From Lichtheimia corymbifera B2541 (lineage: Eukaryota > Mucoromycota > Mucoromycetes > Mucorales > Lichtheimiaceae), in assembly GCA_000697475.1 (NCBI GenBank), contig JNEU01000812.1, positions 1 to 64,000 on the forward strand: 64,000 bases of DNA. The letters are read 5' to 3'. The notes under the pieces are model-generated. The model saw only the letters and a program-made list of their open reading frames with translations. It was not told the DNA's origin and did no database searches. Below are positions 23,750 through 34,423 of this stretch, piece by piece. Numbering within the stretch: position 1 is the first letter of the stretch; the number at the start of each line of letters is the position of its first letter. The position numbers and the translations under genes are program-made.

Positions 23750-24837
23750 GGTTGTGCTGCCTTCTGTTTTCTCTCCATTGATCTCTGCGTTTTTGGTCCT
23801 AGCGAGTTTTGTCGCTTTGCATGTCCTTTCGCCACTATAAACCTTGGGTTATTACAAGCACGAAAATCGTACATACATATTTTTCATCCTTACTCATCCA
23901 CAGTCAACATGGTATCTCGGAGGAAAATATCAAGGATCGTTGCAAACTTGCGATAGCAGGTCATTTCACTGAAACCCGAAACATCATGAGGGTGCATTGC
24001 ATCAACGCAACTTGAGACCACCAATTCCAACGCATCCAGCATCTGCATCGTTTCGTTGTCCTCAACACCATCGTCGACAACCTTTAGCTTTTCACGAATG
24101 ATGTTTTTACGCAGGGACATACGATCGTTGCTGCAGTATCCATTTTCATCAACCTAAAAGAGAACGCTCAATATCATTCTTTGTACAAGCCTGGATTGTT
24201 GTTTACCTCAAGTACGTCGTCTAGAATCCTGCGATTATGGTCACTCAATCCATCCTTCGTGTCAATAGATATGTCCTGCAAATTGTTCCACTTTGAAGCC
24301 ATTTGGTCATTGCCTGCGAAATGCTCCTCATAAACTTTCGCGTGGCGATTGTTCACCAAACATACAATACGCGAAAGTGCGAGCCTAATAATGGGGTGTC
24401 AACAGTGACATAGATCAGATTGATAGGAATGTATACTTACTTTAGCAGATCCATAGCTTCAGAATCGTTTTCCACATCTTTTGACAAGAACTTCCACGCC
24501 AATTTATCGATCCATTCTCCAGCTGTTGTTGCAGTTGTTCGATTGCATTTGCTGTTCAATTCCGATACTTCATTCAGGGACAATCCTTTAGTCATCTATA
24601 TGATCATTTAGTTGAGGAACATGTTGATGCTGCTTGGTTTGCGATACTCGCATTTACCATTTGGCGAGCTGTCTTGTTAAGCTCCCTTCGAAATGTTTCT
24701 GGTTGGACTGCTTGGGCATCTTGCACTCGAAACATATCCTAAACAATCATAATACTTAGATTACGTCCTAAGACATATTGCCTTTTCTGATTGTTTTACA
24801 AACCTCCATGTCCTCCTGTGTCCCATCGTTGTTCTCG

Positions 24838-24902
24838 TTGCTGTTCTCGTTGCTGTTCTCATTGCTGTTCTCGTTGCTGTTCTCGTTGCTGTTCTCGTTG
24901 CT
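24838..24902. repeat. 12 bp coding minisatellite
   Basis: The 12 bp unit GTTGCTGTTCTC (or its GTTCTCGTTGCT phase) is repeated five to six times with one C-to-A variant. On the minus strand it encodes Asn-Ser-Asn-Glu repeats in one exon of the disrupted gene. The unit length is a multiple of three, so copy-number changes keep frame. Confidence 0.9.
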
Positions 24903-25851
24903 CATAGGTTCATTGTTATCTGCTATATATAATCATCACAAATGATGTATGATCAGCTATTGATTGCAACATATTCTCATAATGTGATGTTACCAGTTTC
25001 TACGGCTCTGTGTGTTTTACTGTTTGATGGTTGTCCAGATTCTTGAATTCGCTGATCAGCGTATCCATCTCCAAAAACGACTTGGTGGCAATGATTGATA
25101 GCTGTTATCTTCACATGCTTGGGTTCTTGTCGTGCATCCTGCGTCTTCCGCCGGTTGACCGCCTAAAATGAATGTCTTAGCATAGCCGCAAAGCAGGTAT
25201 CAAATATAGAGTGGCACTCACGTCTGGTTCATTAAGCAATTCATTAAGCAATTTTATAGCAGTATCCTTTCTTTTGCTGTCCTTTGACTTGGTAATGATC
25301 GCCTCCAGGTCATCTCTCACACGCGCAGTAGCAGCTTCAATACTATAGTCACGCAAGATGTACGATCGAATGGCTTCAGAAAGGCATCAGTCGTTGCATT
25401 TAGCTTGGAAAAAGTAAGTTGCCATGATAAGGGTGAAGAAAGAGCTGCGGAAAGCTAAAACGCTCGCTGCATTGAGACGGCATGCTCCGACACAACTGGT
25501 ACAGCCACCCTGTACAGCGTGAATACCTACCCGTGATATATGATGCATGCAGAATGATATTGACTCGAGGATATTAATGCAGTACTCATCTTTCAACGTG
25601 GATTTATCATTCCTACATACTTGCTTCCATAATAATTCTACCCATAGATAAAACGATGATGGATGGCATACGCACAATGGTAACAACATTTTAACGCAAA
25701 TGCATGCAGCTGATAAGCTACGTAGCCGGTGTATTCAGTTGCAAGCCAATCCTTGTTGAACCCACAATTTTATTTTGGCCTCGAGCCTTACGGTTGTGCG
25801 TTGCTATTGCAGATGTTTGGATCTGGTGGGGCTGCTCTTATGGGTTGGGCC

Positions 25852-26070
25852 TTACTACGCGCGCACCAAAATTCGACCTCGCGCACACTAGAAATATAGG
25901 CATGGTAGTAACATAATCCAGCCAATCACCAAATCAACATATCCCTCATGAACCCTCATTGACCATGTGCACACCACTTTTTGCTATCCCGTGTCACCGC
26001 ATTCATTCATCCATCATTGACCATGCACGCATCAATATTCCTCCTTTATCTCAAACACGCCTTATATCAT
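25852..26070 (+). repeat. Inverted repeat, left arm of a 6.7 kb pair
   Basis: Starts TTACTACGCGCGCACCAAAA and continues through TCGCGCACAC, AGGCATG and TAGTAAC to CATTGACCATGCACGCA. It matches the reverse complement of about 32330-32535 over roughly 210 bp with scattered substitutions and small gaps. No clear flanking duplication was found (left flank GGTTGGGCC, right flank TTCCTTATG). Confidence 0.8.
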
Positions 26071-28532
26071 ATCCCTTTTCATGTGCATCAGTTGTCTACT
26101 ACGCATATAATGATTGAAAGATCACCATAGAATACAACACACGATAATTAAAGCATTTTGTATATGCAAAGCGAGTAATCAATCGGTTTAAGAGGAGATC
26201 CCCCATCCTGAAACTCAAGGGAGGGATCACTTCACTTTTTCTCTCAAGGTCATCTCACTCCTCCTTATGATATCACAAAAGCCATATACTTCTTGCACGA
26301 CCGATCACCGAATAACCTTTATTATTCCATCTTCGAAGCTACATTATTATGTAATCCACAAGCTAGCAAAGTCCAAGTGCGTAATAAATAAGCAGTCCTT
26401 TATTTCATCTAGCTTTCTAGCTACTTTGCCTCCTTCGTCTTCTTCGGTCGTCGGTCATCATCCGTACTCGTAGTCGAACAGCTCGTCAGCAGTCGTCAAT
26501 CCCCTCGTCACCCAATATCCAAGACACACAAGTAGAAAAGAATGGGAACGTGCAGGCTTCCTTTTGGATATCGTTGCAGTTATCGTCATTGTTGTCGATC
26601 TCGTGGTCGTTATCATTGTCATTGTTGTGAGCGTGGTTATCATCGTAATCGTCGTCTCTATAAATAAAAAACAGCCAAGTTAGACAATCTGATACTGGGA
26701 ATGACGACGATTTGGTATAGCGTTAGACGATCCGCTGTAAGGAAAAAAGCAAATCAGAAGGAATTCACAAACCAAATCACCGCCATACATACGAGCAACG
26801 ACGGGTGATCCCTTGTCTTTGAGAAAGCACTGCACGAATCACGCAAGGCCAGTTCGATCCATGGCAAGGAAGGACATCATTTAGGTAGAGTCCAGGCTCA
26901 TAGTTGTTCTCATTTCATCCTCCCCAAAGAAAGAATGATCCCAACCGTTCCAATCACTTTCCACTTCATGCAAGGAAATGTTCAAAGGGGAAGAGCGAGC
27001 CTATAGAGAAGAGCATGCTGGTTTGCACTGACGTCAACACATTCACGGCCGGTCCCCTTTTACCTGAACACGGTAGCCATGCTTTTCCAAAAACGCATCG
27101 TCATCAACCCCATCGACTCAACGCAGGCCTCTAGAGCCCTGGACACGTTCCAAGAAGCTGTTGCCATGCTCCTCCCACAATCCATCGTCGTCGACCACTT
27201 GATACAGGCTGGGAGTCGAACCCAAAGAGATGATAATGCATCAGTTGCACTGCCTGACCAAAAGAAGCCTATACAATTCATTATTAGCACACATATACAA
27301 TAAACACCTTTTTCATTGTTTCTCCCATTGCACTTGCCTTTTCCATATACACAAAGACTCTTTGTTGTTGGTTACTGGAAATCGAAAATCATGGCGTAGT
27401 GTTGTTGAGCTGAAACAAAACGCCAAACGAGCCAACAACGTCTTGAAACCAAACTTGCCCTCTACATACACAAGCTAACACGTCAATGGAACCAGTTCGG
27501 CTGCAACATTGGGCTCTGATTGTACCTGTTGACACCAAGCGTAGAGCGGGAATAGCAACGAACAAGAGGCAGCAACGATATCGCCATGGCAACCACGCTC
27601 ATTCCTCAGCGCTTGGACACGCTTGACACTGCCTGTTCAGAACTACATTAATACCTCACAATCAACAACAGCACTCTTTTATAACACATTACCTTGATCG
27701 GGATGTCGTGAAATGGGATAAAAGCAGAGGAGGGATAAAAAGGAAAAGAAGCGTTGTCTCAAGTCGTGGAGCTGCCGTCCCCAATTTTAAATCCCACACT
27801 GCTATTACACTGAGGCCATCCACTCAAAACACCAACCATCACCATCACCATCCTCATCCTCATGATAGGCAATAATAGATACACGTAAATAAGATGAATG
27901 ATCCTCACGTACAGCAAAAGGTTGTGTGTCATTTTACACTTTACATGATAATGGTGTGATCCAACAACAGCCATTGCCTTACTGCCAGGTCTCCAATCAC
28001 CAGCCTGTTTTTTCACTCAATCCATTTCGAAGCATGCTTGACGTTGTCCTTATCCAAAAAAAAAAAAGGTGTCCTCCACTTTGCTAATACATGCACCGAT
28101 CACGCTCCTATCAATAAAAAGATCACTCCTACTGATACATACTTAAAGATTGGACAATGAAACATGGTATGGTTAGTATTCCAGAAATGGCCAGCGCACC
28201 GAAAGGCATCTTGTGATGCTAAAATCCTCTCAGGCTTAACGTCGATGGTATTTCTCTGCTGCTGTCAACTAGATTAAAGTCATCCTGGGGCGACCTTCTT
28301 GCGAGACATGAATACGTCTCATGCTTCATGCACTTTCAAACAAGATACTTCAGATGCAGTGATCATTTTTGGCTTATTGACCATATCATGATCAACTTGA
28401 AAAAAGTGCCATACGGGCTATCAATAGGCGGACATTACTATAAACACATAGGGGTGAATATCGATCATGCACCCTCCACCAATAGGATCGACCCTTCAAC
28501 TCCTGCCCTGGGTTTGTGACACCATTCAAGTC

Positions 28533-29068
28533 CTTCTGCATCTTTGGCTCTAATAAGAGGGGCAATTGACAATGGACAAAGACCACCTGTAATATAGTAT
28601 CACGCTTCCAGCATATGTAAAACATAAAGGTGCCCATAACTAAAAATTCTACAATGAAACGTGGGGCTTTCAATCGAACAAAGTTGCTCGGCGGGGTCAA
28701 GCGCACCTTGTGTGCAAGTTTCACGATCGTGGTCGCCATTCGTAGATTTCGCAATGTCACCACCAGCCAAAGTGGATCTGAGGTCGACCTCTTGAATTTT
28801 TTTTTCGACAAGGCTGGTGGCGACATGGCCAAATCTCGGATAGGCGAGCTGGATCGTGAAACTTGCACACAAGGTGCGCTTGACCACGCTGCGCAGCTTT
28901 GTTCGATTGAAGACCCCGCGTTTCATTGTAGAATTTTTAGTTATGAGCATCTTTGTGTTTTATATATGCTGTAACCATGATGCTATATAAAAGGTGGTCT
29001 TTGTTGCTTGTCAAGTAGCTAGAGCCTAATAGAGCCAAAGATGCAGAGGCGTGTTTATGTACCTAAGC
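28533..29068. repeat. Foldback repeat, copy B (complete)
   Basis: Two arms of about 230-240 bp are near-perfect reverse complements around a short T/A loop (about 28795-28810). Left-arm landmarks are CTGCATCTTTGGCTCT, GACAAAGACCACCT, TGTAAAACATAAAGGTGCCC and AATCGAACAAAGTTG. All reappear reverse complemented at 28895-29056. As a result similar ORFs appear on both strands; these are shadows, not genes. As RNA or single-stranded DNA it would form a very long hairpin. The ends match the left end of copy A and of copy C. Confidence 0.9.
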
Positions 29069-29126
29069 CATAAAGTCAGCACTTCAGGGACAATGCATGA
29101 CAGGTACGCAAACGCCATTTCTAATG

Positions 29127-29474
29127 CATACATTGGCAGCTAACATGCACTTTTTCTCATTCCCAGCTTTTGACCAATCCACTTGATGGGAACGATGCAT
29201 CTGTTCCACACATTCATCTCCATGATTCAACTTTGTTGATCCCATCTGATTTGACCGAGTTACGCTCAAACAAAGAGCATATCAGCCCATACATGCAGCA
29301 TGCACTATCTACGTCAACTGATGTCTCTTTATTTGAGCGTAACTTGGCCAAATTGGCTCGGATCATAACAATTGAATCACAGAAATGCTCGACTGGAGCA
29401 GGTGCATCATTTCCATCAAGTAGATTGGGCAACAGCTGGAATGGAAAAAATGTGCATGTTAGCTGCCAATGTAT
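29127..29474. repeat. Second foldback family, 348 bp
   Basis: The left arm (29127-29285) beginning CATACATTGGCAGCTAACAT is the reverse complement of the right arm (about 29315-29474), at roughly 75-80% identity, around a ~30 bp loop. Both strands therefore encode a similar peptide containing LDGNDA and RSNKE, which is a consequence of the symmetry. It is unrelated to copies A and B and sits between copy B and partial copy C. Confidence 0.85.
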
Positions 29475-29540
29475 GACCGTTATTGAATCGTCGATTAACT
29501 ATTATGCATTCGCCCTTTCTGTTCACCCTGAACAGATGTG

Positions 29541-29660
29541 CTACATAAACACGCCCTCCTGCATCTTTGGCTCTATTAGGGTCTAGCTACTTGACAATGA
29601 ACAAAGACCACCTTTCATATAGCATCACGCTTACAGCATAGTAAAAACATAAAGGTGCCT
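29541..29660. repeat. Foldback repeat, partial copy C
   Basis: Begins ACATAAACACGCCCTCCTGC, followed by ATCTTTGGCTCTATTAGGGT, GACAATGAACAAAGACCACC and ATATAGCATCACGCTTACAG. It matches the left arm of copies A and B and stops at about 29660. Its outer ACATAAACACGCC also matches, inverted, the right outer edge of copy B, so B and C bracket the second foldback symmetrically. Confidence 0.85.
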
Positions 29661-31019
29661 GTATCACAACAGCTCATTCTTTCTTGAGCAGAGTGAATCA
29701 AATTACAATGAACCAAGCACTATGTTGGGAATCATCACTCCTGAATTACTATCTTGCAATGCAAGTGTTCGAGAACCATTCCTGCCTTTCGTCTATAAAT
29801 ACGTGAACTAGGACATGTGACAAAAGGCCAAAAGCATCTCGATACGATGATGTAAATGATCCAATCTCACTTTCCGACCTTCAAGTTTCTATCCGCCCCC
29901 CTCCTTTCAATCCAGAAACCACCCAGTGATCCACAACTTAAGTATATGAACTGATGGCATGATTCTCGTTTAGATAATATGTTAAATTTGATGGAAAAGT
30001 CGAAGAATAGCACATGGTAGTGTATATATTGTTCATCGAGAAAGTATAATAAGGGAACAAATGAATCTACGGGCGGATCACATAGAGTCGACAGGGATAA
30101 CTGTGCCATTGTATCCTTGATTGCTGTCGTCATAAACACCCTTCATCCATAATTGTAAAATAGCTGCTGCATGCATTGACCTGAGTATTCCAATAGCATC
30201 CATGACTGTAAAGCACCTTTCACCAAGATATCATCCATTTGGTCGATCCCATCCAACCCATCATCATCCTACGCCGTATCCATGTGATCGTTCCTGCGGA
30301 CGACGCTTGCTCCAGGTAACCAAAGCAGCATTCCAGGAGATCTCATCACTGTACTTGATTGCAACCATCCATCAAATCCACCCTGTTGGTTGACGACAGC
30401 CAATGTGATCGTTGCTGTTATGCTCCCTTCTCCATCCGGCTGCTGGTCAATCCTTTCTTGGTCATTGTCTTCCGTCGCAGCCCAACCAGATGAAGATTAC
30501 TTGTATTGCGGTGTACTTGATAGCTGATATGGCATCCCCATCCATTGTAATCCGTATGTATCAAAGCAAGTTGCTGCAAGTAACTTGAGACAATGGAGTA
30601 AACGACATTGATAATACCGACGGCTGCTACGTTTGGTCGCGGCAGAGAAGTGTGCAAGAGCGTGTGTTGTAGTACAGTGACAAGAGTGTGAACGCTGTTT
30701 GAGATAATGGAGTAAAGACCTTGCTAACGACAACTGCTGGAATGAATGCTGTTACGTTTGATGGTGACAGAGGAGTGCACAAGAGAACGTGTAATGTCAA
30801 GAAACGAGGGTGTTGTCGTGGGGTGCATATGCCATGGACTTGCCATTCAGTCAAAGACAATCGAATCAACAGAACTGCAGCATTGACATGATGGGTTGAA
30901 GCAGGACAATCGTTCGCAGGTGGTAGTTGTACTTGAATGGGAGCAAGAGGGAAGGAGGGAGTGGAGATTAAAAATATGTCAGGCACTGTCAGACAAATCC
31001 ATGCACACTGTAAATTGAT

Positions 31020-32220
31020 CCATGATCTTGAGATTGCCTCTCTCGAACCTGAAACTTCCACACAAGATGCTTTACGTCATGCTGAGCAACTTTGTCTTAA
31101 TAAAAATCCACACTTCATTCAAAGATTTTGAATGGGAGGATATAATGTGGGGTTTACTATGATGGACGGAAATTCCGCAACCGGCCGGATTCATGAAATG
31201 TCATTTAGTATGAATTACCTTGGGATTGCCCATCTCGAATCTGAAACTTGGTCAGAAGGTTCTCTGAGTTATGCTGATCAACTCTATTCACTTAAACACT
31301 GTATGCTTCATTATGATGATTCAATGAATCGGATGGTCCAAATATAGGGGAGACGACGGACGGGTAGAACGCACGTAGGGTACATAGTGCACACCCCCCG
31401 CAGTTGCCCACCTCGATCGTCAAACTTGGTCAGACGGTGGGCTTCGACATGCTGATAATCTCCATTCAAATAAAATCAAACGCTTCATCATGAGGATGTT
31501 GAATGGCAGCGTCCGACGATGAATGGACCGGATTATATGTAGGGTGGACGGCACACAACCTTGAGATTACCCTTCTCAAACTTGAAACTTTCACACAAGA
31601 TGCTCTTGGACACGCTGATCACTTTGGCATAATAAAGAACCCACGCTTCATTTGAAAATTTTGAATGGGAGGGCGTAAAATGAGTGATTTACTATGAAGG
31701 ATGGAAACTCCGTACCCGTCCAAATTCATGAAATGTCAATGAATTACCTTGGGATCCCCTATCTCGAAATTCAAACTTGGGAAGAAGGTTCTCTGAGTCA
31801 TGCTGGTCAACTCTATTCATATTAAAACCGCACGATTCATTTTGAGAACTTTGAAAGCGAACGGACCAAATATAGCAGAGACGATGGATGGGCAGAGAAC
31901 GTCCCCGGGGTTGCCCACCTCTATCGTGAGACTTGGCACACATAGTGCTGTCGACCGTGACGAGTATCTTTGTTCTCATAAAGACCTCACGCTTCATTAT
32001 GAAAATGGTGAAAAACAAGCGTCTTTATGTTTTACCTATGCCGTGATCGTGGTGGAGTTGCTTTTTCCTGCTGGATGGTATCGGCTGCATTAACGGAAAA
32101 TGAAGAGCTGAGAGAAATGGCACGTGTTGTTTACACAAACACGTCTTTGACAGGTTGCTGCACAAATGGGATGATGTTATTGATTATATTTAGGAAGGGA
32201 CGCATGTAAACAACATCCAA
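31020..32220. repeat. Degenerate array of six ~110 bp units related to the foldback arm
   Basis: Six diverged direct copies start near 31020, 31210, 31400, 31559, 31747 and 31905. Each shows CTTGAGATTGCC-like, CTCGAA..TGAAACTT, GCTGA.CAACT and CTTCATT landmarks in the same order as the right arm of foldback copies A and B. The first three and last three form a ~540 bp tandem duplication: intervening segments with TTTGAATGGGAGG, GAATTCC/GAAACTCCG and ATTCATGAAATGTCA are shared. The tail (32090-32220) resembles 1010-1140 downstream of copy A. No coding capacity. Confidence 0.75.
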
Positions 32221-32329
32221 TAATGAAGGTGTGGGTCAAGGTATGTGTAACAATAGTTCCATATCACATTTGGATGTAGGAGAAGGCCGAGCTGTATAAA
32301 CCGGTTTAAATTAAGAGGGTCAGAGATAG

Positions 32330-32535
32330 TGCAAGCAGGTTGGATGAAAGTAGTGTCTGAGATGATAGAGTAAAACTGGTGCATGCATGGTCAATGATGG
32401 ATGAAAGCATATGACAGGGATGGTCAATAAGGATTGATGAGGGATACGTTTATTTGGTTGGTGGGCTGGATTACGTTACTATCATGCCTCTATTTCTGGT
32501 GTGCGCGAAGTCGAATTTTGGTGCGCGCGTAGTAA
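32330..32535 (-). repeat. Inverted repeat, right arm of a 6.7 kb pair
   Basis: Read on the minus strand from 32535 it begins TTACTACGCGCGCACCAAAA, identical for 20 bases to the left arm at 25852. It then follows that arm with about one change in five. The arms enclose the foldbacks and degenerate array. Confidence 0.8.
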
Positions 32536-33000
32536 TTCCTTATGGGAGACATGGTTTTCCTCGCCATAGTTGGTATCGATGCATAGGTGAGCCAACTCTT
32601 AAGCGTCAACTGCTATTTATTGAATTATTCTTCAATTGTGGCCGCACTATATATCGTAAGGTCGTTGATACGAGATATTATATTTATTCCACACAATAAG
32701 GGTACCTGGGGCCCCGTATTGGATGGCTGCATGGATCATGGTTGGGTATTTGATGGTGTGACTACGCGTGTAACTTAGTGTAAAATGGACTGCGTTGCTG
32801 TCGTGTGCTTCCCTCTTTCGTTGCTACGGTCACTACGAATCCATCCAAGTGAAAGACGTCTCATGTGCAAGTGCTTGGTATTCATTGGGCTTGAAGAATA
32901 GCAATCTATACAATCTCAGTAAAGCTAAGTATCAATTACTTGCTGCGCATCTCTTGGTAAACTACTTGTGAAATCTCCTTGTAGTGCCACTGTGGAAAAT

Positions 33001-33615
33001 GAGTCCCTTGGGGGTATTTTCCGGTCTGCAAGTCTCTCTTTATGATCTCTTCCGCTGTGCAAGTCTCTCTGGTGTATGTCATAGCACGAGTCCCTTTGCA
33101 GTACCACTGTGGAAAATGAGTCCTTTTGGGGTATTCTCACATTGTGCGAGTCTCTTTGTGGTATCTTCATGTTGTGCGAGTCTCTCTGGGGTGTGTTCAT
33201 AGCACGAGTCCCTTTGAGGTGCCGTTGAGGATGAGTCGCTCTGAGGTGCCGTTGAGAATGAGTCCCTTGGGGGTATTTTCCGGTCTGCAAGTCTCTCTTT
33301 ATGATCTCTTCCGCTGTGCAAGTCTCTCTGGTGTATGTCATAGCACGAGTCCCTTTGCAGTACCACTGTGGAAAATGAGTCCTTTTGGGGTATTCTCACA
33401 TTGTGCGAGTCTCTTTGTGGTATCTTCATGTTGTGCGAGTCTCTCTGGGGTGTGTTCATAGCACGAGTCCCTTTGAGGTGCCGTTGAGGATGAGTCGCTC
33501 TGAGGTGCCGTTGAGAATGAGTCCCTTGGGGGTATTTTCCGGTCTGCAAGTCTCTCTTTATGATCTCTTCCGCTGTGCAAGTCTCTCTGGTGTATGTCAT
33601 AGCACGAGTCCCTTT
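33001..33615. repeat. 259 bp higher-order tandem repeat, 2.4 copies
   Basis: GAGTCCCTTGGGGGTATTTT recurs at 33001, 33260 and 33519, exactly 259 bp apart. By reading, the first two full units are identical; the third stops after about 95 bp and diverges into CTTCGCATTTTGC. Each unit is itself made of about nine diverged ~29 bp monomers, each carrying a GAGTC or AAGTC core (for example GCGAGTCTCTTTGTGGTATC). Open frames cross the array on both strands, but 259 is not a multiple of three, so the frame changes with each unit and the ORFs are unlikely to be genes. Confidence 0.92.
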
Positions 33616-34330
33616 GTGTCTTCGCATTTTGCAAGTCTCCCTGGAGTATGTCCCTTGTCTTGGAACGCAAAGTGGATCAACTTGACAAGATTTGCGTAAA
33701 GAATCAAACGGTGCCTTCCGTGTATCGTATGCTCATCGACCATTACCACCTTACATATCCCTCGTCATCGCTTCACCACCATCAAGTCAATTCCATTTAG
33801 CAGTTTGCTTGTAACAATAAACATCCACATTACCACATTGTACAACCATGACTTTAATAGGAAGGGTGTCCCTTAGCACTATTGACTGTAGATCAATTGT
33901 TCATTAAGAATACATGCACTTGGTCAAGTGGGTTACAACAACATGCAGAAAGACATCGTATAAAAAAACGTACAGTGAGCCATATGTAAGAATCAACCAG
34001 CCTTTATATTAACGTATTTTGTTGCCAAGCAATAGAGGCAACAACATTGTACACCCCACTCCCCTTTCTATACAGTACATCCCCATCCCCCTATCATTAT
34101 TCAAGACATATCACAATAGATAATTAGCGTGACAAACTAAGATAATATTTTAGACCAATGTTGATTTGGAGTTGGAAAACGTCGCAAATGAACGTAGGCT
34201 CGGTTGCCCGGCAATACTGCTGCCGTAGCAACTTATTTGAAGTGAATGATTTATACTGTAGATATGATTCTGATTGTTTATTGAATGTTACAAGGGAGCT
34301 ATGGTTTAAGGTAGGATGAGGTAGGTTTTA

Positions 34331-34338
34331 TATAAAAG
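34331..34338 (+). promoter_or_regulatory. TATA-like box of the NSRP1-like gene
   Basis: TATAAAAG about 90 bp before the chosen ATG (34424). An in-frame ATG at 34349 lies too close to it to be transcribed in a normal leader, which supports the downstream start. Confidence 0.5.
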
Positions 34339-34423
34339 AGAGCCACCAATGCGGAGCCTTACCATTTCTAACCTTTTCCACTACTGCGGTCTCTTGTCGA
34401 CAGCACTCTCTCTATCTACCCAA

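Larger units (their letters stand above)
22326..25689 (-). pseudogene. Multi-exon gene of unknown function, split by a transposable element
   Basis: A consistent chain of minus-strand exons runs from about 25380 down to 22326. Approximate exons are 25378-25221, 25162-24995, 24922-24804, 24738-24658, 24595-24441, 24384-24207, 24153-23894, 23834-23741 joined across the element to 22910-22685, then 22636-22326. Each junction keeps frame. Recognisable text includes LALSRIVCLVNNRHAKVYEEH, CVDAMHPHDVSGFSEMT, MGRRIDLLLGAQGIKLSSSE and DTLSIPRFIEHLADIRQTFQ. I do not recognise the family by name; the pattern resembles large uncharacterised mucoralean proteins. Removing the element at 22911-23740 and one copy of its 9 bp target duplication restores an uninterrupted exon. 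Upstream, the frame continues to 25689 but contains a TGA at 25387, so the 5' end is also damaged or mis-split. The exon at 24804-24922 encodes about six Ser-Asn-Glu-Asn repeats. Confidence 0.65.
25690..34423. other. 8.7 kb gene-poor, repeat-rich region
   Basis: No gene can be supported here. Repeats are listed separately: inverted ~210 bp pair (25852 and 32535 ends), foldback copies (28533-29068, 29541-29660), a second foldback family (29127-29474), a degenerate array (31020-32220) and a 259 bp tandem array (33001-33615). Segments 26070-28530 and 29660-31020 hold only short, two-strand open frames and simple repeats such as ATC/GTC-rich 26555-26660. Segment 33680-34330 is AT-rich with nothing recognisable. 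Confidence 0.6.

Noticed and set aside
27130..27260. tRNA-like signal on the minus strand (GGGTTCGACTCCC resembles a T-arm)
   Set aside because: No matching acceptor stem, no valid 7-base anticodon loop, and no D-arm at the right distance.
26900..27480. Possible coding region with overlapping ORFs in three frames
   Set aside because: No consistent exon chain, no recognisable domain, and comparable frames on the opposite strand.
28600..28974. Similar ORFs on both strands (peptides starting MPITKNSTMKRG and MLITKNSTMKRG)
   Set aside because: Produced by the near-perfect palindrome of the foldback element.
29170..29586. 138-codon plus-strand ORF sharing peptides with a minus-strand ORF
   Set aside because: Lies over the second foldback; the shared LDGNDA and RSNKE text is the same sequence read from both arms.
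33001..33615. CRISPR-like array (regular ~29 bp repeats)
   Set aside because: There are no unique spacers; monomers are contiguous and diverged, and the host is a eukaryote. It is a tandem higher-order repeat.
32925..33670. Long minus- and plus-strand ORFs across the tandem array (up to 182 codons)
   Set aside because: The 259 bp period changes frame each unit and both strands are open, so the ORFs follow from repeat composition, not selection.
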